64,000 nucleotides of DNA from contig CM067556.1 of the NCBI GenBank assembly GCA_034509755.1, forward strand, positions 9,013,501-9,077,500, read 5' to 3'. The DNA comes from Anisodus tanguticus (Eukaryota > Streptophyta > Magnoliopsida > Solanales > Solanaceae). Positions within the stretch are counted from its first letter, which is position 1. Each line of letters begins with the position of its first letter. Shown here piece after piece: positions 12,447 to 24,372 of the stretch. Under the pieces are notes generated by a model. That model did not search any database, was not told the DNA's origin, and saw nothing but the letters and a program-made list of their open reading frames with translations. A program made the translations under genes and the position numbers.

Positions 12447-14409
12447 TAGGTGGAGAGACTTTCTCCTAGGATATTGTAGGTGTAAATAATTGAAGGACTT
12501 CTAGTCTTTTTCGCCAGTTTTATGATATATAGAACGGACTTCAAAGCCACATGGTTCTCCAAATACACCATCATTGTATAGAAAGTAATAGAATCTTTAG
12601 AACAGAACATAAATATGGAAGGAGCATGTCTCAGGTCACCAATCCACTATCTTTTGATACAGATTTCCTTGCATTTCTGCAATTCTATAAGTATCTTTCT
12701 TTGTGAAAAATATTAGGAAATGCTTATGGTTTTGGGTGTTTAAATGGTATCATATGACATTATGGTTCTAAGATACAATAAATCATCAAGTCTCAAAGTG
12801 TATGAGAATTCTAGGAAACATTTTGCTTTCACAAAAAGTGCAACTTAAAATATAAATTAAGCGAGAGTAATTTAGTGAAATTGTTTGATTGATAGAATAT
12901 GAAACACAATGTTTGTAGGTGATAGATATTAGATAGGTAGCACTGAGTACATACTGTTCCTGTTTTTTCTCCTTGTTCATAATGTGACTGCCAAATATCA
13001 TTATTTTGAGATTATGCTGTTTTATTTCCTTTTTATTTTACTAAAAATAGATGAAAAAACTGCATATATTTAAGATTCTTTGGATAACGACCGTAGCAAA
13101 TGGATTTACGTTATAAATTAAAAACTATTGCCCCCAAATCAGAATCACGTGTCAATCAAAGTAAACTAATTAATTAAGTCCAAACACATGAATTAAAAAG
13201 AACGAAATCTCATCTGGATTAGATTTGTATGTTGAACTTCACAAAATGAGTCAAATTTATTAGTTCAAGATCCATTTAGATATTATTTTTTTTTTCGTAA
13301 AACCTGAGCTTATGCCATGTGTTTGATGATATTTTGTGCAAGTCAAATTTAAGATCAAAGAAATTATGCATATGAAGTGAATCAAGCCAAATCAAAATCA
13401 AATCTAACTGTATCTTTAACATGTGTCAAGTGATATGACATGCAAAGCCAAAGTAATAAACACGAAGTTTCAACAACAAAGCCTTTTACTCTAAATAAAG
13501 AAAAATTAGAGAGTGAATATGTTTGGGATTAAAGTCGAATAACGAATTTGTTTATTGGATGAACTCGCTTGACCACTATACACAATGTTCTATTTTGGGT
13601 AAGCAGGTTCAATGTTCATAATATATACGTGTATTTTTTTTTTTTGGTCGTGAATGAATTTAAATATATGAATAGTAATTTTTAAAATTATGGTCCAATT
13701 GAACGTACACGCTAACCTTTATACTGTTATACATGTCCATGGTGTAAAGTGTGAAAATGATTTGCTTAAGCATGAATTGAAGGCCTTAAATAAGGTTAAT
13801 ATGAAGATTAAAATTTGGCAAATAAATTCTTAGAGATGAAGGATGTGTTTGGTAGTTAGGAAAATAAGTGATTTTCTTATTTATTTTTTGATATTTTGTA
13901 AGTAAGTAAAAGTTATTATTTTTATGAATATTTGTAGATAAATATTAGTGGGGGTTAGGAGTTGGTCAGGTTGAAGGAGGGAATGCTAAATATGAAACTT
14001 GTCTTTTCTATTTTCACTATAAAGTCATTATTCACATTTAAAAAAAATATTTTAACTAATTAAATATAAAAATTGTTAATAATATTTCCTATTGGTACAA
14101 AAAACTTGGTGCGAAATTTGCATGTTAAGACACACACACCGCGCTGCCTCTACATTACTATATGACCCATAGGACTGAAGAGTGGTGAAAGCAAAAGGGG
14201 ACACAAGGCAGTTGGAGAAATTAATAATGTAAGTTATCCACTTTGGTTTTGGTCTTACAAATTGTTGCCTTGTCATTCCTCCTATCCACTCTGTTAACTC
14301 CTCACGTGTCACCTTCCCATCAAACCCTACAATTGTTGTAATTAAACCCCAAGACTTCTTACATGGCATTTTATCACACAATCAAACATTAGCAGACATA
14401 AAAAAAAGT
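12447..14409. other. Intergenic: kinase 3' region and spacer
   Basis: The kinase 3' UTR probably occupies the first few hundred bases; no single clear poly(A) signal stands out. Beyond it the sequence is AT-rich with short T runs (13287, 13635). Small reading frames on the minus strand at 12428-13001 and 14076-14381 have no recognisable domain. Confidence 0.45.
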
Positions 14410-15721
14410 ATGTGCATTGCGCCGGGGATTGGTCTTTGTCAAAATAAGGAAAAATATTTTGACAACACCGTCTTCCTTTGTTCTTGTTTTTCTTTCCTTC
14501 TTCTGTCACTGTGTTCTTTCACTTCAGAGTTTAAACCCAAGAACCAAGATTCTGTTTTTTTGCTGTTGTTAAGACAACCTCGTATATCCTACTTGGAATC
14601 TCCTTGTTCCACCTAACATTCAGTGCCCAGGTCAGCTTCCCCACCACCTCTACTTATGTTGTTTTGTTCTTCTTACTTCCTAGTATTTGGTATGAATTGT
14701 TTGCCTTTGTGTATTAGCCTTAACATGCTAATACTCCCCACACACAGAGACTTACAACTCCAAGAGAATTACCTAAGAGATTGATTCTTTTTTGTTTGTA
14801 TTGTGTGTGTGTGTGTTAGATTTGAAAATTGGGATCTTTTAGTGGTCAGATGTTTCCTTTGGGTTTGGTTACTTGGTTACTGTTATGGTCGAATACTAAT
14901 TATTTTTTGTTTTTTTGAGTTTGGTAATCAATTTAGCAAGTCCCAAAGGTTTCTTGGAAGATAATTGCAATTAAGTTGTTCAATTGACAAAAGAAAACCC
15001 AATTCTCTGTCAAGTTGTGTGTTATGAATTAAATGCCTTTTGGTAAAAATCATTTCTTGCTTTTTGGTACTGAAATTATTCTATCGGGGTTTAAGCGAAC
15101 TTTCCATGACTCTCATTTTTTGCTGTAAGGTGCCAAGTCCTGATTTTCTTTTGAGTTACTGTGTTGCCTACAAGCAATATCACATTGAGAGAGCATTAGT
15201 GCAAGAACAAAATATTTGGGCAATCTAAAAAATGTTAAAATATTCATTCGCGCTAGATTGATTAATCTTCATTTAGCAATAAAAAGGAAATTAATACAAA
15301 GTGGATGCTTTTTCTTGGTTTTGGAGGAGGAATGGGGAAATAATAGGAACTCTGACTATTGCAGAGTTGGTTTGTTTTCCACGAAAGATCGGGGAGTTGT
15401 CAAGCAGAGCCTGGACTGAAATTGGTTGTGATGTCCAAGATTGTGCTTAGTTTCAAGTTAGAATGATCTTTGTGATTTCAATCCTTAATAAGTATGACAT
15501 AACATCAATAAGCTGTCTTTTTCTCTCTGGGACTCGTCCTTTCCATTGAGCATCAAACACGCGTCACGCTTTATTATCCAGTAGTAAAGTTGATTAGACT
15601 AAAACGGTGAAATTTTGGTGATGTGGTTGATCACTAATTACATTTATTACTGCCTTTAAGAATGTAAAAATTAAACTTTGGCAATATTAGGCACAGAAAG
15701 ATTTAACATCAGGAAAACATG

Positions 15722-15846
15722 ATTACAACAACAACATACCCAGTGTAATTCCACACGATGGGGGCCGGGGAGGGTAGAGTGTACGCAGACCTTACCCCTA
15801 CCTTGGGAGGTAGAGAGGCTGTTTCCGAAAGACCCTCGGCTCAATA
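15722..15846 (-). mobile_element. TS-type SINE, 5'-truncated, with target-site duplication
   Basis: On the minus strand it reads GAGCCGAGGGTCTTTCGGAA to GGGTATGTTGTTGTTGTAAT. A 9-bp direct repeat, GAAAACATG, flanks it at 15713-15721 and 15847-15855. It is the best preserved TS copy in the window and lies in the proposed leader intron of GBF1. Confidence 0.85.
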
Positions 15847-16297
15847 GAAAACATGACAAAAAAGGTCAGATATGGTTTGAATAAAGTAAAATAAAGTAAA
15901 GTAAAATAATTGGTCTTTATGGAAATGATGTTGAAGCCAATAAAATCATGGACTAGTAACCATTATGAAAGACTTGACCTTTTGGATTAATGAATGGCAT
16001 TATCTATATTTTGGACTTTGATTATGTAAATAAATACATCTAGTAACTTTTCTCCAGATTCATCATGTACCCATGGAAATGATTTTCTTGTCTTGATAAT
16101 CTATTAGTCTACAATGTTCTCTTTTGAAGAAAACTTGCCAAATCACAATTCTTTTAAGAATATACTTTAATATCTTTAATAAGATTTAGTTTGAAATAAG
16201 TACTTGTCTTATTTACACAAATACATCCCTCTAAATTTGTGCTTCATTTTCTCTACATTTGAGTCACATACTGATCGTATGGTAAATTTAAAAGATT

Positions 16298-16343
16298 ACA
16301 ACAACAACAACATACCCAGTGAAATCCCACAACGTGGGGTCGG
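16298..16343 (-). mobile_element. TS SINE 3' tail fragment
   Basis: ACAACAACAACATACCCAGT followed by GAAATCCCACAACGTGGGG is the reverse complement of the TS SINE 3' end. The rest of the element is absent. It lies in the proposed GBF1 leader intron. Confidence 0.7.
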
Positions 16344-16762
16344 GGGTAAATTTAAAAGATTCATTCTCAAAAAAAGATCGTACAGTAAATTTAAAAGATT
16401 GCGTTGCATGGCTTTGTAAATCATTTAATCGTTGATGGCTTTACAACTTCTTTCATCCTTTTTACTGTCAGCTTGATGACATAGTTGGATGGTTTTTGTG
16501 AAGACCAAAAAAGAGGAAATATGACATTGTTTCTCGTTGTTATGGTATGCATGGTGTATTCTATATATTCTTAGGCAGAGAGGTCTAAAGAAATAATATC
16601 TATAGATGGAAATTGTAGGAGTTCTAACTTCATCTTATCCAAAAAAAGAATTGGAAGAGTTCTAATATCTTTTCCCTATTTTGTGATTTATTTAGCCTTT
16701 AATTGAGTACGCCATTTCTGAATTATTCACGTGGATACCCGCATATACAATCAATTGACCCA

Positions 16763-16861
16763 ATGGGAGCTGGGGAAGAGAGCACTCCTACAAAGCCTTC
16801 AAAGCCGGCTTCAACTCAGGTCCTTTCCTTCTCTTTCTTTTCTTTTGTGTGTTTACGGCTA

Positions 16862-16907
<46 letters not shown>

Positions 16908-19900
16908 TAATGTAAGTGTTGGCTCACTGTTCACAAGTTTTCTAATGTTTGATCAGGAGACACCAACTGCACCTTCATATCCTGATTGGTCAAGCTCTAT
17001 GCAGGTTATTAAGTTTCAATGATTAAGCCAATCAGATGAATGCTGATGAATAATTTTTAGTTTTTGAGTCTTTCAAGTACTAATATTCTTTTCCTGTTTA
17101 GGCTTATTATAGTACTGGAGTTACTCCTCCCTTCTTTGCCTCACCTGTTGCTTCTCCTGCTCCCCACCCATACATGTGGGGAGGTCAGGTAATTGAATTT
17201 CCATTCCTAATTTATTTGTTCTTTGATTGCTTTTCGATTATTAGCTATCAGACAACCCCAGAACTTACTGTACTACTTTCTCTGACGACCTTCTTATATT
17301 TCAGCATCCTCTAATGCCTCCTTATGGGACTCCAGTCCCATATCCAGCTTTGTATCCTCCTGCCGGAGTTTATGCTCATCCTAACATGGCCACGGTAATC
17401 AAGCTTATCGGTAATTTATTCTAATGGATTTAAAAGCTGATGAAAGCAAGTCACTTTTTCTCCCCAAAATTAAAAACACAAAAAGACAGTTCATGTTAAT
17501 ACTTTTGTTCATGTGTTTTCAGCAGACTCCAAATACTGCGCAGGCAAATCCTGAATCAGATGGGAAGGGGCCTGAAGGAAAGGATCAGAATTTGAGCAAA
17601 AAGTTAAAGGCCAGTTCTGGTGGCAACGCAGGCGACAGCGGGAAAGTTACTTCGGGTTCCGGAAATGATGGTGCCACACAAAGGTCTGATTATGAATCAT
17701 GTTTCTGTAAATTCTTCTTTTTGGATCAGTCATGCATCTGATTTTTATATTTTTTCTTGAACAGTGATGAAAGCAGAAGTGAAGGTACATCAGATACAAA
17801 TGATGAAAATGATAACCATGTGAGTATTCAGATCAATCTAATCAACTCTTTTCTTTATTTACATACTATGGAGATCACGAGTCTCAATTTTATTCTTACC
17901 TTGTCCTCTAATTGCTAGTTGGAATTTTATATAATCATATGTCATCTCCCAGGAATTCGCTGCAAACAAGAAGGGAAGCTTTGATCAAATGCTTGCAGAT
18001 GGTAACTTCTGTGAACTTTCTTCTTGATTCTGCCATTGTTATCATCAAAAAATAATTAAGTTCCTAATTCTGGCAATTATCAGGAGCCAGTGCGCAGAAT
18101 AATCCCGCAACAGCGAATTACCCGACTTCTATACATGGAAATCCTGTCACTGTGCCTGCAACTAACCTAAATATTGGAATGGATGCGTGGAATGCATCAT
18201 CTGGAGCGATCAAAATACAGCCAAATGCGACTGGTCCAGTTATAGGACATGAAGGAAGGATGAATGATCAGTGGATTCAGGTACATTTTCTTTTCTTTAG
18301 CTCTTTTCATTCCTTATATCATTAGTTCATAAACATACTTCCATCTTGATATTTCTGTATCTCTGGTATATCAGCATCTTATGCTATTTTGAAGTCCATG
18401 GTTCTACTTTATAACACCCCCTCCCCCACTCCCACCCCCTCCTCCACCCCCACCCCCGCTCCCACCCCCTCCTCCACCCCCACCCCCACTCCCACCCCCA
18501 CCCCCACCAAAAAAAACATTCTACTTATTCAAGTAGATCAATAAATTATGTAACACACAAGAGACAATTTTTACATTCCACATCCCCTTCATTTTTGCGT
18601 GCAAGAGGAAGTACACAATAAATGATGGGGTTATAGCCTTGTTATCATCGTTCTTCTGTTTCTTTTTGTTGATAGATTTCGTTATAACTCTCTCTTTGAC
18701 AGGACGAACGTGAACTTAAAAGGCAAAAGAGAAAGCAATCTAATAGGGAGTCAGCTCGGAGGTCAAGGCTACGCAAGCAGGTATGAGTTTTACCGATTTA
18801 ATTATTTTTTTAGTAACTTTCACATTTAATTAGTCCAATAATTAGTTGTAGAAAAAATTGCACAAAAATTAGCACCACTCAGAAGCTACATGATTTTTAC
18901 TTAATTGAGAAATCTGAAGATGACTTTCTATTACGTCATAGGAAAATTTGACAATGACTTTTATTACTTCATACAAAAATTTAAAGATTACTTTCTGTTC
19001 AACTGAAAAGTTTGAAAACTTACATATTTTAGATGTATTATAATTGATAACCATGTGACCAGGAGGTCATGGGTTCAAGCCGTGGAAACAACCTCTTGCA
19101 GAAATGCAAGATAAGGTTGCGTACAATAGACCCTTGTGGTCCGGCCCTTCCCCGGACCCCGCGCATAGCGGGAGCTTAGTGCACCGAGCTGCCCTTATTG
19201 AAGTGATGAATAATAAAGAGTGTTCAGTTCCCTATAAAAGTTATTGCAACTCTGGTCTTGCTCATTATATGGATAAGTTGAAGCTAATTCACGGGTTAAA
19301 ATTGGGCTGAGTCACTTGTCAATTTGGGCTATTAGCTGTATAACGGGTTAAAGCATGATATGCAGGAGACAATGGACAGCACATGAGAGAAAATTTCTTC
19401 GAGTTGTAAAAGACAAATGAACGGATGGCATGTACCAAAAATGGAGTATAATGTAAAAAAGCTACAGGTGATGCATTCATGTCAACTGTCAAATAAAACA
19501 AACCACTTATAGACAATCTCCCTTATACCACCATCCGCTTGAAGGCTGATAACCTATTCTCAAAAGTACGTCTGTCCCAGCTATCTCCCAACCCTTTCCA
19601 AAGAGAATCTTATATCAAATCATCAGCCTCTTTTATGGACCGTTAATCAATAATATCCCAAGAATCAAGATGCTAGTACTTTACTAAAAAGTACCAATGT
19701 TACATTCTTACAAGTCTGAAGAACTGAAAAACAAAATGCAGCTTTATGTTTTCCTCTCACCTTATAGATTTAATTATCAATTATGATTATTGATCCCTTT
19801 TAATGTGAAACTGTTTCCTAAGCTTCCTAACCAAGATATACTGTGTAAACGTAAGGAGTAATAAGTATCATATTTGAGAGACATGGTTGAGTAAATGCAG

Positions 19901-21631
19901 CCTCTAATGTAGAATATACCCTCTTCTAACTATCAGTTAAGATCTTGAAAACACTTTTTAGCCCTCGAGTTCACGAAAAGGCAAGTGTTCTAAGCAAAAC
20001 AATTTGAACCAGACAACTATTAACTGACAAATACAAAACATATATGATTTGGATGCACTGATAGCAATGAATTTTGATGGGTTTTATTGAATACTAAGTG
20101 GATAGAAGCATAAATACCCATTATCATTTCTCATGGAATGGGGATTGATGCATAACTTAGGTGTATCTAACCAAAAGGATAAAGGGGGAAAATATAGGTG
20201 CAATAATATGCTCAAATCTTTACTGCAAAAAGTTCACCCAGATGCAGTAGCTCGCTACTGTTTTCTCCTAATTATAGTTATTAGTTAAATCAAATAGGAT
20301 CAGGAAGTGATGGTAAGTGTCATCAAATTGATTCCAAGAAACCAAGGAAATGGCTGCTTTTCATTTTAGTGGAAACTCTGGAAAAGAAACAACAGAAATC
20401 TTGTTTTGGTTCTTATCTACCATAGTTTAACAAACACATTCTGCTGTGAATGGATAGGCCACTATCCATTATTTGGACCGAGGGGAAAGACTAACCTACA
20501 TTCGGTGCATACACCAAGACTAGTAGATGAATTGGAACCGTTGTGTGTGTTGCTTTCACTATAAGATGGGGCATAAATTTATCCATGGAGTTCAGCGTAG
20601 TGCATGCAGACATTTTCTATCACTGTATATGATATCAGTTTAGAAAGGACTTACAACTGGTGATTAAGTGTAAAAATTCTTCCGGTGCACATCAAGATTG
20701 TAACTCAGCAAGGGGTTGAGCTAGAGTATCGGTTACGGGTTTGGTAGAACCCAATACCTTTGGCCAAAACTGTATTTGTATTAACAAATCTTCTGAATAT
20801 GTATAAAATAATTTATCCAGAACCCATAAACTCAAAACTCTTTATCCGCTGCTATTATTCAGACCGCACAAAAACATGATACTCTTTTCCATTCATGTTA
20901 CAACAGCAACCGTTTGATGGGACAGCAGACAAGCCGCTTTTAGCTCTTAACCATGTTCATGTGCCGTTTGATTGTTTGCTTGCTCCAATTTTTGGGGAAC
21001 CCAGAATGTACTCTAAATTTCTTTTAGATCTTCTGACAGTCATGTATTATGTTTCGTATTTTTTGCAGGCAGAGTGTGAAGAGCTACAACGTAGAGTAGA
21101 AGCTTTGAGCAATGAGAATCATTCCCTCAAAGACGAGCTCCTACGTGTCTCTGAGGAATGTGAGAAGCTTACCTCTGAGAATAATTCAATAAAGGTACTT
21201 AATACCTTCTTAAGTATTACTCTAACTGCTTATCCTTGTTGATTTTCCGTTCTCATTTTTAAGTAATATTCTCAAGTACCCTCTTCATGTCGTCCCCTTT
21301 TTCCTTTCCCCCTTTACCGTGACATCTTATAGGGATAGTACGATGCTGCTTCTTGAATAGCTTTTTATTATTATTAATGTGAGACGATTAGTATCGTTGA
21401 ATCTTTTGCTGCAGCATTTTTACACTACTATTTTTCCCCCTTGCAAAGTTGCTCTTTCTAACCTGACCAATCAAGTTATGAAGGGGAGAAAGGTGGAAGA
21501 TTGATATTTCTTGGAATATGATTGTGAAACAGGAAGAGTTAACGCGGTGGTGCGGACCAGATGCTGTGTCTAAGCTAGAGAGCAACGGTAATGCGGCACA
21601 TGTTCAATCTAATGTTAAGGAATCTAGTTAA
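16763..21631 (+). CDS. GBF1: bZIP transcription factor GBF1 (G-box-binding factor 1)
   Basis: Eleven coding exons: 16763-16819, 16957-17004, 17102-17188, 17305-17394, 17523-17683, 17765-17819, 17953-18001, 18084-18280, 18703-18780, 21069-21194, 21533-21631. The product is 348 aa. It is a nuclear group-G bZIP binding CACGTG. The N-terminal Pro-rich region (about 20-94) has the YPDWSSSMQAYY and HPYMWGGQ motifs. A Ser/Gly/Asp-rich linker carries SGSGNDGATQSDES. The basic region (249-274) has N262-x7-R270, and the Leu zipper is about 275-316. Arabidopsis GBF1 is 315 aa with the same motif order. The first ATG was chosen because MGAGEES matches the family N-terminus; an upstream in-frame extension has no ATG. 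Intron 9 (2,288 bp) splits basic region from zipper and holds a SINE; intron 8 has a C-rich minisatellite. CK2-type acidic Ser sites in the linker are a family expectation, not shown here. Confidence 0.95.
16863..16906. repeat. (TG)n microsatellite in GBF1 intron 1
   Basis: About 22 uninterrupted TG units lie within the intron 16820-16956. Likely polymorphic in length. Confidence 0.95.
18418..18508. repeat. C-rich minisatellite in GBF1 intron 8
   Basis: Interleaved CACCCCC, CTCCCA and CTCCTCC units run for about 90 bp with almost no G or T except in spacers. The complementary strand carries many runs of three to five G, so it could form G-quadruplexes. It lies about 195 bp upstream of the exon for the DNA-contacting basic region. 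Confidence 0.85.
19050..19198 (+). mobile_element. Au-type SINE, 5'-truncated, in GBF1 intron 9
   Basis: Contains the Au order: CATGTGACCAGGAGGTCATG, GGTTCAAGCC (pol III box B), CAACCTCTTGCAGAAATGCA, CAATAGACCCTTGTGGTCCG, then CCCCGGACCCCGCGCATAGC and GGGAGCTTAGTGCACCG. Conservation is high, so insertion is probably not very old. The 5' box A part is missing. Confidence 0.85.
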
Positions 21632-22240
21632 GGAGAACTGGAAAAGCCAGGACTGAGTAGGTGATTTTAGTTACAAGTGCTCACAAATCTTTGAGGAGCC
21701 TAAAGAATTCATTGCTTCTAGGTGCAGCAGAATGAGAAATGTTTGTTGTCCTACTAACCTATATCCTTTAACCCCTTTCTGAGTGTGACTGTAACATTTA
21801 TTTTCTAATTCTAACCCTAGTGTTGAGTCTGAATCTGTGAACCTGTTTTTAAATTAACTAGAACTAGTGGGATATTGTAAACTCAGAAGTCTTTCAAGTG
21901 ACCTTGTAATTTTACCTATATGTTATCCTTGAAGTCTCTTTCAATGAATTGTGTTGATGAGCTTTTGACAAGAATCAAAAGGAATACCTTTCTGGTAGGT
22001 TGGTTATTACTTATTTATTTTCGGATCAATAGTTAATATATGAGGTTAGTTGTAATACCTTTCAAATGATTTGATTGTGTCAATGTTATGCGGCATTAGT
22101 ATTAGAAAATGAATTAGCAGGGGTACGAAAACGATTTTTCTTGTAATCGCTTATCAGCAGTTAGTTTATCGGCATCTTATTTGATTTGACCATACACAGA
22201 TTTAACTCTCATCTTTTAATGAGATTTCTAGAATAACTTA
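21632..22240. other. GBF1 3' region and convergent spacer
   Basis: The GBF1 3' UTR probably ends near 21960, where a TTTCAATGAATTGTG stretch offers an AATGAA-type poly(A) signal. GBF1 and the HAM-type gene converge here, leaving about 1.1 kb between stop codons. Confidence 0.45.
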
Positions 22241-22241
22241 T

Positions 22242-22484
22242 ATATTCTATTCGATTTCAATTTATGTGACAATTTGAATCAATACGAAATTTAAGAGTAC
22301 AATAAAGTTTTTTGAAATTTAAGATATACTATGATCATAAAAAAGTTTAAACTTGTGATCTCAAATATATAGCTAACAATTATGAATTTATATATTTTTT
22401 TACTATAAGATAGAATAAAAATTTGGAAGATCAATTGTTTTTCAAATCCAAAGGTATACCTGTCAAATAAAGTAGAACGGAGTA
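22242..22484. mobile_element. Stowaway-like MITE, diverged
   Basis: Left end ATATTCTATTCGATTTCAAT and right end AAGTAGAACGGAGTA resemble the diverged CTCCGTT..TTTCAATTTATGTGACA ends of Solanaceae Stowaway elements. The internal TTTGAAATTTAAGATATACT type sequence is also typical. Exact ends are uncertain. Confidence 0.45.
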
Positions 22485-22758
22485 CTCAAGTAGTAGTTGA
22501 ACATGGCCATGTATCCTTTCAAATTAACAGTGAGAGTTACAAATTGCAATTATCCACTAATTAGAGATACCAACATGAGAGTCGAAATTAAGCTACAAAA
22601 TTACAAAAGATAGATACAATATGGAGAAGAAAACCAAAAAAGACCCATGCGACTTCTTAAAGTTTGTTTTATCTGTTGTAACCCCTAAAACTGAACCATA
22701 CAGCTAAAGATCCAAATTACTGCTATTATTACAACTAGTTTAGGGTTAGTTTTTATTA

Positions 22759-24372
22759 TTAAGACCTCCAAGCTGACGTGGCTACTAGGGCCCTATCATG
22801 CCAGCAAAGCAACATCTCTGCTTGTCTCTTTGCCACGTGGAATCCTCTCACCTGTACCCTCCCCAACAAACAATCTGCTTGAAAATCCGCAAACTGACTT
22901 AACCCCACAGGCCGGAATCCAGCCGCCACCATCGCATCCTTCCACGATCCTCCACCGCGCCGCCCTACTGCACCCAACATATCAACTATCTTCGGAAACA
23001 ACACGAAATTCTCAATTTTCCTCATCCAATCCCCACAATTTCCACCACTAATATTCGCTGCCTCAAGTGATTCTAATAGCGTAGAGTAAAACTCCAGCCC
23101 GTCGATCACTGATTGCCGAAACGACATCGTGTTATAACCCATAAGCCCTTCACTGTCCACGTATACCACCACGTTAGGTGAAACCCGACGGAGGTCGTTA
23201 ATAAACCCGGACCCGACCCGTCGGAAGATAGATGGTGATAAAAGCACAGCTGTCTTCTCTCCATCCATGAAATTTATCGCTTTAAAGGATAACAACTCAA
23301 ATGTACGGATTAGAACAAAATCAATTTCGAAACCAATATTAAGTTCACGTGCAAATTGAGTTAAATTTTCTCTAATTAACCTTGATTCCACATCGTATTC
23401 TTCAGGAACTAGAGCCGTAATTCGGAGAACCGGCGCGTTGGCTTTACGACACTCGGCTTTATCGGCTAACTCTTTCATGAAGGAAGCCCAGTGACCACCA
23501 AGTCCGATGTCGAAATCGATGGCGTGGACTAACATCGAGCCGTCAACTGCTTCCAGCACGGCTTGATTAGCCGTGAAGCTTGAAAACATAGGGATCGGAG
23601 AGATGTTTGAGAATATTTTGTAAGATTTGATAGTTTGAATCACGTCGGAGGAACTCGAAGGACGAGTTTGCCGAGCTGACCCGGCGAGTTGGGCTTGAAG
23701 TGCTTCCTTGAAGTAAAAGGCAGCTCGTTGGAGAGGTTTCCCGGCGGCGGATCTGAGCCGTTGATTGAGCCGTGCTAGTATCACATGGGCGAGTTGAAAA
23801 GCGTTAGTTTCGAAACACTCAGCGAAACGAATGAGTTCGTCCACGTAATCAAACCCTACGTTCCAGTTTTGGTGGATATTATCACCAGAGAGATCAAGGG
23901 CATTAATGTAATTTCCTTGAAACTGCTGTGGAAAAGTAGTACTGTCGGAGAAAGAAAAATCCGGGCTAGCGAACTGAGTCGAATGAGCTGAGAACTCGGA
24001 GAGGTTATGGAACTGAGTCAGTGACTCGGTTTGTGTGAGGGTGAGTTGAGGGTTAGTTTTGGAAAGAGAAGTAGAGTTGTCGTGCAAGCCAAGTTCTCTC
24101 ATCAAAGAATCCCAATCTTCAAAGTTGCTCAGAACATGATCTCCTAACTGAAGAGGATCTTCGAAATCGGGGTTCGTTGTGATATGCTTTTCGACGACAG
24201 GACTAGGGCTGCGACGGAGGTCGAGGACTGATTTGGGTTCGTAGCACAAATTAGGGCCGTTGGTGGCGGCCGGAAAAGTAGCGTTACGGAGGTTATTATT
24301 GTTGTTGTTGTTGTTGCTGCTAATCAATGGTTTAGAACTCACGTTGTCATTAGTGGAAAAGGGCACTTTCAT
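22759..24372 (-). CDS. HAM4: GRAS transcription regulator, HAIRY MERISTEM / SCL15 type
   Basis: A single uninterrupted frame of 537 aa. The N-terminus has an Asn run (20-27), then YEPKSVLDLRRSPSP (44-58) and the DWDSLMRELGL motif (86-96) typical of the HAM branch. The GRAS domain spans about 175-537: the leucine-heptad part includes ILARLNQRL (198-206), the VHIID-like motif is VHAIDFDIGLGGHW (282-295), a PFYRE-like segment follows, and the SAW motif ends the protein (TSAWRS). HAM proteins act in the nucleus, partner WUSCHEL-type factors and maintain shoot meristems; that is family knowledge. Lack of introns is normal for the family. The gene converges on GBF1, the neighbour of SCL15/HAM4 in Arabidopsis, which supports this paralogue assignment. 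The mRNA contains a weakened miR171 site. The symbol is by homology and position. Confidence 0.9.
   Translation of the reverse strand: MKVPFSTNDNVSSKPLISSNNNNNNNNLRNATFPAATNGPNLCYEPKSVLDLRRSPSPVVEKHITTNPDFEDPLQLGDHVLSNFEDWDSLMRELGLHDNSTSLSKTNPQLTLTQTESLTQFHNLSEFSAHSTQFASPDFSFSDSTTFPQQFQGNYINALDLSGDNIHQNWNVGFDYVDELIRFAECFETNAFQLAHVILARLNQRLRSAAGKPLQRAAFYFKEALQAQLAGSARQTRPSSSSDVIQTIKSYKIFSNISPIPMFSSFTANQAVLEAVDGSMLVHAIDFDIGLGGHWASFMKELADKAECRKANAPVLRITALVPEEYDVESRLIRENLTQFARELNIGFEIDFVLIRTFELLSFKAINFMDGEKTAVLLSPSIFRRVGSGFINDLRRVSPNVVVYVDSEGLMGYNTMSFRQSVIDGLEFYSTLLESLEAANISGGNCGDWMRKIENFVLFPKIVDMLGAVGRRGGGSWKDAMVAAGFRPVGLSQFADFQADCLLGRVQVRGFHVAKRQAEMLLCWHDRALVATSAWRS
23765..23785 (-). promoter_or_regulatory. 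Degenerate miR171 target site
   Basis: The + strand here, TTGAGCCGTGCTAGTATCAC, matches miR171b-type sequence except at positions 12 and 14 and at the last base. On the mRNA it encodes ILARLNQ of the GRAS domain. The two central differences come from one Leu codon being CTA rather than TTG, so the protein is unchanged. Pairing at miRNA positions 10-11 is intact. Confidence 0.6.

Larger units (their letters stand above)
14410..16762 (+). promoter_or_regulatory. Probable GBF1 promoter, leader exon and leader intron
   Basis: GBF1 coding begins at 16763. Pyrimidine-rich sequence at about 14480-14520 and a CAG/GTCAGC junction at 14628-14636 look like the end of an untranslated leader exon followed by a long leader intron. 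Possible acceptors are the TTTAG at about 16695 or TTGAG at about 16707. This is inferred from sequence alone. Two TS SINE pieces lie in the interval (15722-15846 and about 16298-16343). Confidence 0.35.

Noticed and set aside
22830..23051. Plus-strand frame rich in Pro/Ser
   Set aside because: Antisense shadow of the GRAS domain coding sequence.
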